From an uncultured Eubacteriales bacterium (GTDB lineage Bacteria; Bacillota; Clostridia; Christensenellales; CAG-138): DNA of 64,000 bases. This document shows positions 27,742 through 35,072 of this stretch, piece by piece. Position 1 is the stretch's first letter. The number at the start of each line of letters is the position of its first letter. The position numbers and the translations under genes are program-made. The notes beneath the pieces were generated by a model. The model was not told the DNA's origin. It saw nothing but the letters and a program-made list of their open reading frames with translations, and did not search any database. Location of the stretch: positions 133,936 through 197,935 of the forward strand of contig CADCJW010000004.1 of the NCBI GenBank assembly GCA_902801845.1, read 5' to 3'.

Positions 27742-28944
27742 GTGAAAGACAACAAACGAAGGGTCAGCGATGCGCTGTGGTTCATCGCCCTGATGGGCGT
27801 GGTCAGCCTGTTTTCAGACATGACCCACGAGGGGGCACGAAGCATCCTGGGCAACTACCTGAACCTTGCCGGGGCATCGGCGGCGACCATTGGCTTTGTG
27901 TCGGGGTTCGGAGAGCTATGCGGGTATTCTCTGCGGATCCTGTCCGGGTATTTGGCGGACAAAACCAAAAAGTACTGGACGTTGGTCATCGCAGGCTATG
28001 TTCTGCAGGTGTTGGCCATCCCGGCGCTGGCCCTGGTGCCGCAGAACGGATGGGCCGTTGCCTGCGGCCTGGTCATTTTGGAGCGCATAGGAAAGGCCAT
28101 CAAAAAGCCTGCCAAGAATACCCTGGTCAGCTTCGCCGCCGGCGAGGTCGGTACGGGCAAGGGCTTTGCCTTTCAGGAGTTTCTCGATCAGCTGGGGGCC
28201 TTTATCGGGCCGGTCCTCCTCTTTCTCATCGCCGCCGTTCGGGAGAAGGGAGATCTGTTTTCCACCTATCGCCTTAGTTTCGCCGTGCTGGGGATACCGG
28301 CCCTCATCACCATCGGCCTCGTCCTGTTCGCCCGGAGGAAGTACCCGGACCCGGAGGCCTTCGAGGAGAAGCAGACGGAAACGGCCGAGTTTCGCTTCCG
28401 TAAATCCTTTGCGCTCTATATGGTCGCTATCTGCCTGTTCGCCTTCGGTTTCGCGGATTTCCCGCTGATCACCCTCCATGCAGCCAAGACGCAGGCGTTC
28501 CCGGACGCCGCGCTGAGCCTGCTGTACGCGGCGGCTATGGCGGTGGACGCCTTCGCAGCGCTGTTTTTCGGCTGGCTGTTCGATCGGATCGGCCTAAAAG
28601 CCCTGCTCGTTTCCACGGCCCTGAGCGCCTTCTTCTCCTGCTTCGTGTTTCTGACGAGGGCCCCCTGGCTGATCGGCGTAGGCGTCGTGCTCTGGGGCGT
28701 GGGCATGGGGGCGCAGGAGAGCATCATGAAGGCCGCCGTCAGCCGGATCGTGCCCCGTGCCCGGCGGGGGACCGGCTTCGGCATCTTTGAAACGGGCTTC
28801 GGTGCGGCGTGGTTCCTGGGAAGCTGGCTCCTGGGCGCCTTGTATGATCTCGACCCCCGCCTTCTGGTGGCCGTCTCCGCGACGGCGCAGCTGCTAGCCA
28901 TAGTCTTCTATGGCCTGTGTATGCAACGACAGCACAAAGAATGA
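27742..28944 (+). CDS. MFS transporter
   Basis: This 400-residue protein has twelve hydrophobic segments and the MFS pattern. GFVSGFGELCGYSLRILSGYLADKT between helices 2 and 3 carries the conserved G-x-L-x-D/K loop, and VVLWGVGMGAQESIMKAAVSRIVP is in the second half. The GTG at 27742 has AAGGAAG upstream; an earlier TTG in frame at 27721 is less likely. It resembles the group of exporters/permeases beginning LFSDMTHEGARSI, whose substrates are not known. It is flanked by a terminator on each side, so it is probably monocistronic. Confidence 0.82.
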   Translation: MKDNKRRVSDALWFIALMGVVSLFSDMTHEGARSILGNYLNLAGASAATIGFVSGFGELCGYSLRILSGYLADKTKKYWTLVIAGYVLQVLAIPALALVPQNGWAVACGLVILERIGKAIKKPAKNTLVSFAAGEVGTGKGFAFQEFLDQLGAFIGPVLLFLIAAVREKGDLFSTYRLSFAVLGIPALITIGLVLFARRKYPDPEAFEEKQTETAEFRFRKSFALYMVAICLFAFGFADFPLITLHAAKTQAFPDAALSLLYAAAMAVDAFAALFFGWLFDRIGLKALLVSTALSAFFSCFVFLTRAPWLIGVGVVLWGVGMGAQESIMKAAVSRIVPRARRGTGFGIFETGFGAAWFLGSWLLGALYDLDPRLLVAVSATAQLLAIVFYGLCMQRQHKE

Positions 28945-28947
28945 TAG

Positions 28948-28976
28948 TAAAAACGGCTCGCGCTTGCGGGCCGCTA
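28948..28976. terminator. Terminator between convergent MFS and pfkB genes
   Basis: CGGCTCGC (28954-28961) pairs with GCGGGCCG (28966-28973) around GCTT. On the minus strand a T run (TTTTTAC) follows, so it mainly serves the lacI-PHP-pfkB operon. Confidence 0.75.
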
Positions 28977-28991
28977 TTCTATTACGTGCGA

Positions 28992-29870
28992 TCAGCGGTA
29001 GAACCGCTTGATGTAGTCCAGCACGTCCTGCCGGGTGCCCATGAAGGGGCCTGGCGTCTCCATCTTCAGGGAGACCAGGGCGGCGGCGAACTCCAGGGCT
29101 GTGGGAATGTCGCTTTCCAGCCGTTCCGTCAGATACCCGGCGAAGGTGGTGTCGCCCCGGCCGGTCCGGCCCGAGAGGTTCCGGGGCTTCAAAGGCGCGC
29201 GGTGGATGCGCTGCCCGTCGCAGACGATAGCCTCCGTGTTATGGGTGATCAGCACTTCCTTCGCGCCCCATTCACAGAGCAGGAAGGCGGCCTTCTCCCG
29301 ATCGTCCGTGCCGGTGAGCACCTCCGCTTCGGCGGCATCGGTCTTGAGATAGCGGATCAGGGGCAGATATTGTTTCTTTTCAGGCCAGTCCCGCAGCTCC
29401 AAGGTGCCGTCCTCGTTCCGGCACCGGAGCACCGCCTGCACGTCCAGGGCCGTGTCACCGCGCTTGGCGCAGGCTTCGATGAGATCCCCGCCCATGTCCC
29501 CCTTCACGAGACCGCCCAGGTGATAGATGCGAGCCGGTTCCGCCGGCAGATCCGCCGGGGCATAGGGGACGATGCCCTGGGTGTTCAGGCTCCGCCGACG
29601 CTCCCTGTCCGCGGTGAAGTAGGTGTTCTCCATCTCGGTGCAGGTGGGGGAGAACACGGGGAACACCTTTTCCACTTTGCTGTCCCGGAAGGTGGCGAAG
29701 GGGTCCACCCGCTGGGGATCGCCCTTGGGCACCACCGCCACTCGGTGGCCGATGGCCGCCGCCGCGTAGCCGGAGAAGGTGACGGCGCCGCCGGTCCGAA
29801 ATTCCTCCCGACCGTCGAAGTCGATGTTGTGATCCAGAGTGATCTGGCCGATGATCATGATGTCATACAT
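28992..29870 (-). CDS. PfkB family carbohydrate kinase
   Basis: This 292-residue ribokinase-like kinase has the early GGAVTFSGYAAAAIGHRVAVV (split about residues 27-47) and the C-terminal signature GRTGRGDTTFAGY, with the catalytic aspartate in GRGD (usually GAGD). PfkB kinases phosphorylate sugars or nucleosides at a hydroxymethyl group with ATP. It is the last gene of lacI-PHP-pfkB, and its start overlaps the PHP stop by eight bases. In the setting of IolG, IolE, IolB and IolD without an obvious IolC, it is a candidate for the missing 5-dehydro-2-deoxygluconate kinase, though it is shorter than typical IolC (inference). Confidence 0.82.
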   Translation of the reverse strand: MYDIMIIGQITLDHNIDFDGREEFRTGGAVTFSGYAAAAIGHRVAVVPKGDPQRVDPFATFRDSKVEKVFPVFSPTCTEMENTYFTADRERRRSLNTQGIVPYAPADLPAEPARIYHLGGLVKGDMGGDLIEACAKRGDTALDVQAVLRCRNEDGTLELRDWPEKKQYLPLIRYLKTDAAEAEVLTGTDDREKAAFLLCEWGAKEVLITHNTEAIVCDGQRIHRAPLKPRNLSGRTGRGDTTFAGYLTERLESDIPTALEFAAALVSLKMETPGPFMGTRQDVLDYIKRFYR

Positions 29871-30573
29871 GGGGGATCGCCTCGCATTCTTTCAATATAT
29901 CCTCATATTCCGGGCACCAGAGCTGGAACCGCCCGGAGGTGATGACCTCTTTCATGGCGTAGGAATCGGGGATGCGCGCCTCGCTCAGCAGGGCCGCGCG
30001 GCCCTCGTCCCCCGGCCGGTGGGCGTCGGAGCCCACGGTGCGGATAAGGTGGGGATTCGCCTTCGCCAGGGCCAAAGCGAGCTCGTTCCGATTCTTGTGA
30101 CGGGGATTGCAGTTGGCCACCTCCAGCCCGTGGACGCAGGTATAAAACACTTCATCGCAGTTCCGATAGGGGTGGGCATGAATGATCAGCACCTCGTCCT
30201 TAAAGCGGTCGAAGAAAGCCTGATGGTCCATCCGGCACACGTAGGGGTGGTCGTAGAGCCATTTTTCGTCGATGCCGTAGATGAGATAGTCGCTTTCGTT
30301 CTCGGGGAAGCGGAGCTCCACGCCGAAGATGACGTCCATACCCAGGCGCTCGCCCTCTTCTTTGGCCAGATGATACCCGTAGAGATAGCGGCGGATGCAC
30401 TCCTGCCAGTCGTCATGGCAGTCCATAAGATCGATATAGGAATTGTGCAGATGGTCTGTGACGCAGAGACCCTGGTACCCGAGGCTGTGATAGGTCCTCA
30501 CCTGATCTGCAGCTCGAACGTGACCGCAACGGCTGGTCTCCATGGTGTGCAGATGCATCTCGTATTTATACAT
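29863..30573 (-). CDS. PHP-domain metal-dependent phosphoesterase
   Basis: This 236-residue protein starts YKYEMHLHT, the classic first PHP motif with its HxH pair, and continues with CVTDHLHN, GVELRFPEN, IIHAHPYRN and GSDAHRPGDEG, which supply the remaining metal ligands. PHP proteins include histidinol phosphatase, trinuclear-metal phosphoesterases and 3'-5' nucleases; this one is of the short stand-alone type. The ATG at 30573 has AAGGAG upstream. It starts eleven bases after the lacI stop and overlaps pfkB. A phosphatase role in the same catabolic pathway as the regulator is inferred. Confidence 0.85.
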   Translation of the reverse strand: MYKYEMHLHTMETSRCGHVRAADQVRTYHSLGYQGLCVTDHLHNSYIDLMDCHDDWQECIRRYLYGYHLAKEEGERLGMDVIFGVELRFPENESDYLIYGIDEKWLYDHPYVCRMDHQAFFDRFKDEVLIIHAHPYRNCDEVFYTCVHGLEVANCNPRHKNRNELALALAKANPHLIRTVGSDAHRPGDEGRAALLSEARIPDSYAMKEVITSGRFQLWCPEYEDILKECEAIPHV

Positions 30574-30583
30574 GGCAATCTCC

Positions 30584-31594
30584 TTACTTGCCCAAAGCGC
30601 GACAGGATTTGCGCTCAATGAGGGAGGGGGGCAAAATGAGCTTGGCGTGCGCCGCTGCCGGGTTTTTGATCCGCTCCAACAGCATGTCCACCGCGGCGAT
30701 GGCCATCTGCTGGAAAGGCTGGTTCACGGTGGTGAGGTCGATCTGGGGCAGGGCGGAGAAGGAGATGTTGTCGAAGCCCATGAGGGAGACGTCCTTGGGG
30801 ATGCGGACGCCCGCTTCGAAGGCGGCCTGCATGACGCCGATGGCCAGCATGTCCGCGGCGCAGAGGATGGCAGTTTCCTGATGGGGCCGGGAGAAATACT
30901 CACCGCCCATGGCGTAGCCCACCTCCCGGGAGCTGCGGGTGTAGCTGCTGCGCAGCACGTGAGGCTCGATACTCAGCTTCTCGCAGGTTGAAAGATACCC
31001 GTCCAGCCGGAGCTGATGGGTCTTGCTGTCGGACCGGGCGCCAAAGTACAGGATGCTCCTATGGCCCAGGGAGTAGAGGTATTCCGTAGCGATCTGCATG
31101 CCCCGATGATTATCCACCGAAACATAGTTCTCAGGATAATCCTTCATGTTCTCGCTGATGAACACCGTAGGTACCTGGCTGGTCAGGGCGTTCAAGGGCT
31201 CGTAGGATTCGTGCCCCGCGGGGATCATGATGATCCCATCCACCTGGCGGCCAACCAGAAGGGAGAAGACCTCCTTCTCCAGGTCGTAATCGTAAGAGGA
31301 GTTGCAGACCATCAAATTATAGCCCCTGGTACGAGCGTAGATCTCCAGGTGGGCCGTGAGCTCGCTCATAAAGGGGTTGTTGAGACTTGGGACGATGAGT
31401 CCCATGATATCGGTGTGCCGTTTGACCATGGAACGAGCCACAGAGTTGGGGGTATACCCCATCTCCTTGCACAGCTTCAGGATGCGTCGGCGGGTCTCTT
31501 CACTGATCTCGGGACTCCCCGAAAGGGCGCGGGAGACCGTGGCGTAGGAAACGCCGGCTACCTTGGCCACATCCTTTAGAGTGACGGTAGGCAT
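30584..31594 (-). CDS. LacI family transcriptional repressor
   Basis: This 336-residue regulator opens with a LacI helix-turn-helix, VTLKDVAKVAGVSYATVSRA (residues 4-23), and a hinge helix ending near residue 60. A periplasmic-binding-like sensor domain follows (MGLIVPSLNNPFMSEL, VDGIIMIPAGHES, SLMGFDNISFSALPQ). The ATG at 31594 has GGAGG seven bases upstream; the longer upstream frame is not used. Its own consensus promoter and a LacI-type palindrome lie just upstream, so autoregulation is likely. The same palindrome controls the divergent 16-kb operon and two other units. The effector is unknown, probably a sugar or cyclitol intermediate. Confidence 0.92.
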   Translation of the reverse strand: MPTVTLKDVAKVAGVSYATVSRALSGSPEISEETRRRILKLCKEMGYTPNSVARSMVKRHTDIMGLIVPSLNNPFMSELTAHLEIYARTRGYNLMVCNSSYDYDLEKEVFSLLVGRQVDGIIMIPAGHESYEPLNALTSQVPTVFISENMKDYPENYVSVDNHRGMQIATEYLYSLGHRSILYFGARSDSKTHQLRLDGYLSTCEKLSIEPHVLRSSYTRSSREVGYAMGGEYFSRPHQETAILCAADMLAIGVMQAAFEAGVRIPKDVSLMGFDNISFSALPQIDLTTVNQPFQQMAIAAVDMLLERIKNPAAAHAKLILPPSLIERKSCRALGK

Positions 31595-31634
31595 AAACAG
31601 GACCTCCGAACGAAAAAATAAAAGAAAAGCGTTA

Positions 31635-31650
31635 TTGTAAACGTTTCCGT
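31635..31650 (-). promoter_or_regulatory. LacI-type operator (site 3) at the lacI promoter
   Basis: On the plus strand TTGTAAACGTTTCCGT is directly downstream (minus sense) of the lacI -10, one base away, and 41 bases before the lacI start. It fits autorepression. Confidence 0.72.
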
Positions 31651-31651
31651 T

Positions 31652-31680
31652 ATTGTACGATACCCGGAGAGGAATGTCAA
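31652..31680 (-). promoter_or_regulatory. Promoter of the lacI-PHP-pfkB operon
   Basis: On the minus strand TTGACA (31675-31680), 17-bp spacer, TACAAT (31652-31657). It has the same spacer and nearly the same hexamers as the divergent operon promoter at 31789. Confidence 0.85.
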
Positions 31681-31788
31681 CGGATAATACAAAAATATAC
31701 TCACAATGTGTGAACCAGGCAGAAAAGACGGCGGAAAAAACAGGGGAAGACAAGAGAAAAAAGTTCTTCTTCCCCATCTGTTTTCATA

Positions 31789-31817
31789 TTGACAAATCAA
31801 AACCCCTGTATTACAAT
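31789..31817 (+). promoter_or_regulatory. Promoter of the 16-kb HAD/iol/glycolysis operon
   Basis: TTGACA (31789-31794), 17-bp spacer, TACAAT (31812-31817). The operator at 31825 covers the expected start of transcription. Confidence 0.87.
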
Positions 31818-31824
31818 ACAGATA

Positions 31825-31840
31825 GCGTAAACGTTTGCGT
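31825..31840 (+). promoter_or_regulatory. LacI-type operator (site 4)
   Basis: GCGTAAACGTTTGCGT overlaps the predicted +1 of the divergent operon and shares the AAACGTTT core with sites 1-3. Confidence 0.75.
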
Positions 31841-31854
31841 TTTGAGGGAGAAGC

Positions 31855-32622
31855 ATGCAAAACCGGAGGATCACAACACTTTTGTTCGATCTGGGCGGGA
31901 CGCTCCACACGGTGAAGCGGACTGAGGCATCTCGCTATCATTTCTGTGAGCATCTCCTTTCGGTCCTGTCGGAGCATGGCGTCTCCCTGGACGTAACGCC
32001 GAATGCTCTTGACGCCATGCTGGCGGTAAACGGCGAAGAATACAAACATTTTGGAGAAAAAAATCTCATCGAACTGCCCCAAAGCGTGATTTGGAGCCAG
32101 TACTATTTGAAAGAATTGCACATCCCGGAAGAGCGTCTCGCTCCCTTCGCGGAAGAGCTGAGTTTCCTGTACGATCACGAACGGGTCATTAATTCCCCCA
32201 GACCATATCTAAGGGAGACCATGATGGCGCTTCACGCTCAGGGCATTCGCTTGGGCATCGTATCCAACATCATTTCCACGACGCTGGTGCCCTTTGTTCT
32301 GCGGCAGTATGGTATCCTGGAACTGATGGAATGCATCGTCATGTCCAGCAGCGTGGGCATCCGCAAGCCCGATCCGCGGATTTTCGAGATCGCCTTGAAG
32401 GAATTGGATGTCACTGCGGCCGAGACCGGGTACGTGGGGGACACCATCTCCCGGGACGTGCTGGGTTCCCGGAACGCGGGGCTCGGCCTGTGCGTGCGCA
32501 TCGACAACCCCGCCATCGCTCATCGAGACGCGGCTTTTCAGGGACTGGATGCGCCTCGGGCAGACTATGTTATCCGGGAGCTGAATGAATTGGTCCCCCT
32601 TCTTTCTCAGATAAACGGGTAA
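31855..32622 (+). CDS. HAD-superfamily hydrolase-like protein (paralogue 2)
   Basis: This 255-residue protein is the first gene of the 16-kb operon, with GAGGGAG upstream. Motif I TLLFDLGGTLHT has Gly in place of the second Asp. Motif II is GIVSNI, motif III IRKPDPRIF and motif IV YVGDTISRDVLG. The cap domain between motifs I and II is helical, as in subfamily IA. The close resemblance to paralogue 1 at 13.1 kb suggests duplication within the regulon. Whether it is a phosphatase, phosphomutase-like enzyme or something else cannot be decided without the second Asp. Confidence 0.87.
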   Translation: MQNRRITTLLFDLGGTLHTVKRTEASRYHFCEHLLSVLSEHGVSLDVTPNALDAMLAVNGEEYKHFGEKNLIELPQSVIWSQYYLKELHIPEERLAPFAEELSFLYDHERVINSPRPYLRETMMALHAQGIRLGIVSNIISTTLVPFVLRQYGILELMECIVMSSSVGIRKPDPRIFEIALKELDVTAAETGYVGDTISRDVLGSRNAGLGLCVRIDNPAIAHRDAAFQGLDAPRADYVIRELNELVPLLSQING

Positions 32623-32661
32623 GGACCCTGCACAATAAACATGCATGAGGAGGCTGAGCAA

Positions 32662-33373
32662 ATGACGGACACGATCTTCTTCGATGTGGGCAACACCCTG
32701 CGCATCGTCATTCCGGACAAAGCGTTTTCCGACGCGGCGGAAAAGGAGCTGATGGAGCTGGTCGGCGCCACGGAACCCCACGACGTTTTCTTTGAAAAAC
32801 TGGAGAAGCGCTGGAAAAAATACCGGAGCGAGGTGAAAAAGACCCTCATCGACGCCGGGGAGATGGAGCTGTGGAGCCAGCATCTGCTGCCGGACTACGA
32901 CTCCGAGCGGGTCTGCGCCCATGCGGGGCGGCTGACCCGGCTTTGGCGGGATCATGACGGCCGCCGGGTGCCCCGGGACGATGTGAAGTCGACCATCATC
33001 GAGCTGGACCGGAGAGGCTATACCTTGGGCATCATCGCCAACACAATCACGGAGACGGAGATCCCCGACTGGATGATAGCGGACGGCGTGGCACACTACT
33101 TCAAGGCCGTCATCCTCTCCTCCAAGGTCCGCATCCGCAAGCCCGACCCGGCCATTTACTTCCTGGCCTGCCGGGCCATCGGCAAGGAGCCTGGCCAACC
33201 CCATCCGGGACGTGGAAGGCACCCGCAAGGCGGGGTTCGCCACCATGATCCGCATCGACGAACCGGACACCATCAAGAACGAGCCTCAGGAGATCATCCT
33301 CCATCCGGACTACACCATCACCCGCATTTCCGAGCTGCTGGACATCTTCCCGCCGCTGAATGAACAAGCATAA
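32662..33373 (+). pseudogene. HAD-superfamily protein (paralogue 3), motif IV lost by deletion and frameshift
   Basis: The gene starts at 32662 (MTDTIFFDVGNTL, GAGGAGG upstream) and reads normally through motif III (IRKPDPAIYFLACRAIGKE) to about 33189. It then continues in another frame: LANPIRDVEGTRKAGF to the stop at 33373. Comparison with paralogues 4 and 5 shows that the stretch containing the motif IV core (xxCxYVGDN, about 10 residues) is missing, and the join is out of frame. Translated from the first frame the tail is nonsense. The gene is therefore probably inactive, unless the deletion is a sequence error. Confidence 0.82.
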
Positions 33374-33391
33374 ATGAGCAGGAGGCAAACC

Positions 33392-34159
33392 ATGGGAACA
33401 GAGAGAGAATTTGACGCCATCTTTTACGACCTGGGCGGCACGCTTCGATTGGTGGAGCGGGACGCAGCTTTTGAGGCGGAAGCCCGGCGGAAGATCGCCG
33501 AGATGTGTGGCGAGAAGGGCGATCCCGACGAGTTCTGCAAGTTTCTCGATTATCGCTACGCCGGCTACCGCAAGTGGTGCTTCGAGACCATGAGGGAGGC
33601 CCCCGAAGAAGAGCTGTGGACCAAGTGGCTCACGCCGGAGTACGATCGGGACCTGATCCGCAGGAACGCCATCGAGCTCACCATCGAGTATCGGAACAAG
33701 GACGGCCGCCGGGTGGTGGCCCCCAACGGCGCCCAGTCCATCAAGGATCTGTACGCCAACGGCTACAAGCTGGGCATCATCTCCAACCTGGTCACCTCCC
33801 AGGAGATCCCCCGCTGGCTGGAGGCGGACGATTTGGGCAAGTACTTCGGGGCGGTGCTCCTCTCCTGCGTGGAGGGCATCCGCAAGCCCGATCCCGCCAT
33901 CTCCAACAAGGCCTGTGACATCCTGGGCGTAAAGCCGGAGCGCTGCGTCTACATCGGCGACAACCTGAACCGGGACGTGGAGGGCACCCGCCTGGCGGGC
34001 TACGGCATGTTCATCCTCTACACCACGCCGGAGAAGCTGGCCAAGGAAAAGATCACCGACGAGAACCGGCCCGACGCCGTGATATTCGATTTCAACGAGC
34101 TCAAGGAGATCTTCCCCAAAGCGCCTCACGTGGCCTGGGACAAGGTCAGGAGGGTATAG
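33392..34159 (+). CDS. HAD-superfamily hydrolase-like protein (paralogue 4)
   Basis: This 255-residue protein has motif I AIFYDLGGTLRL, motif II IISNLVTS, motif III IRKPDPAI and motif IV YIGDNLNRDVEGTR, again with Gly as the second motif I residue. The ATG at 33392 follows AGGAGG by six bases; an upstream ATG at 33374 lies inside the binding site region and is less likely. The stop codon lies within a 13-bp perfect hairpin (34156-34184). It is closely related to the next gene, with shared cap wording such as FCKFLDYRYAGYRKW against FYDFLNARYDGYRNW. Confidence 0.87.
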   Translation: MGTEREFDAIFYDLGGTLRLVERDAAFEAEARRKIAEMCGEKGDPDEFCKFLDYRYAGYRKWCFETMREAPEEELWTKWLTPEYDRDLIRRNAIELTIEYRNKDGRRVVAPNGAQSIKDLYANGYKLGIISNLVTSQEIPRWLEADDLGKYFGAVLLSCVEGIRKPDPAISNKACDILGVKPERCVYIGDNLNRDVEGTRLAGYGMFILYTTPEKLAKEKITDENRPDAVIFDFNELKEIFPKAPHVAWDKVRRV

Positions 34160-34184
34160 TGTGAAAAGGGGCTTTTCACACTAT
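34156..34184 (+). promoter_or_regulatory. 13-bp perfect hairpin at the end of HAD paralogue 4
   Basis: ATAGTGTGAAAAG (34156-34168) pairs with CTTTTCACACTAT (34172-34184) around GGG. No T run follows, so it is not a standard terminator. A second structured stretch (TTTGCC...GCCGCG/GCGCGGC...GGCAAA, about 34191-34235) follows. Together they could be a processing or stabilising element inside the operon. Confidence 0.65.
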
Positions 34185-34268
34185 GCAGTGTTTGCCTTTG
34201 CCGCGGACCGGCGCGGCAATTTTGCAGGCAAAACCGGCAAAACTGCTTAAAAAGGAATGAGGATCAAT

Positions 34269-35048
34269 ATGAAGGAGAACATCAAAGCCATCTTCCTCGA
34301 CCTGGGCGGCACGTTCCGTGAGGTGGACGAGACCAACAGGCCCTTCATCCGCCAGGCCCGGGAGCGCATTTGCGAGCTTTGCGGCACGGACATGGGGCCG
34401 GACGAGTTCTATGATTTTCTAAACGCCAGATATGACGGGTATCGCAACTGGGCCCTGAAATATATGTGTGAAGCCCCGGAGACCATGCTCTGGACCCGCT
34501 GGCTGGTGCCAGAGTGGGACAGGGAGAAGATCGAAAAGGCCGCTGTGGAGCTGACGTACTGCTTCCGCCGGGCCAAGGGCGAGCGCCTGGTGGTGCCTAA
34601 GGGCGTGGAGACCGTGAAGGAGCTCATCGCCCGGGGCTACAAGGTGGGCATCATCAGCGATCTCATCGGCACCGTGGAGATCGACGAGTGGCTGGACCGG
34701 GACGGCATCCGGGACCTGTTCTGTACGGTCCAGCAGTCCTCCGTGACCATGCTCAGGAAGCCCCATCCGGCTATCTATTTTCTGGCCCTGCAGGACGCCG
34801 GGGTGCGCCCAGAGGAGAGCTGCTTCGTGGGCGACAATTTGAAGCGGGACATCGTCGGCGCCAAGCAGTCCTGCTTCGCGGGCACGGTGGGCGCCGAATA
34901 CCCTGGCGGCCTTGAATTCAAGCTGACCGAGGAGAACCGGCCCGACTGCATCGTCCATCGCTTTGAGGACCTGCTGATGCTGTTCCCGGGCGAGGGCAAG
35001 TTCTGCCCGGAGTACGGCGAGGACCCCGCCCCTCGGATCAAAGCATAA
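34269..35048 (+). CDS. HAD-superfamily hydrolase-like protein (paralogue 5)
   Basis: This 259-residue protein has motif I AIFLDLGGTFRE, motif II IISDLIGT, a lysine in MLRKPHPAI (motif III) and motif IV FVGDNLKRDIVG. The second motif I Asp is Gly, as in its four relatives. The start at 34269 has GAGG six bases upstream; an in-frame ATG at 34257 abuts AAGGA too closely. It ends 24 bases before the phosphoglycerate mutase gene. Its substrate is probably a phosphorylated sugar or polyol if it is a phosphatase at all. Confidence 0.86.
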   Translation: MKENIKAIFLDLGGTFREVDETNRPFIRQARERICELCGTDMGPDEFYDFLNARYDGYRNWALKYMCEAPETMLWTRWLVPEWDREKIEKAAVELTYCFRRAKGERLVVPKGVETVKELIARGYKVGIISDLIGTVEIDEWLDRDGIRDLFCTVQQSSVTMLRKPHPAIYFLALQDAGVRPEESCFVGDNLKRDIVGAKQSCFAGTVGAEYPGGLEFKLTEENRPDCIVHRFEDLLMLFPGEGKFCPEYGEDPAPRIKA

Positions 35049-35072
35049 GCGAACGAAAAGGAGAAAACACCC

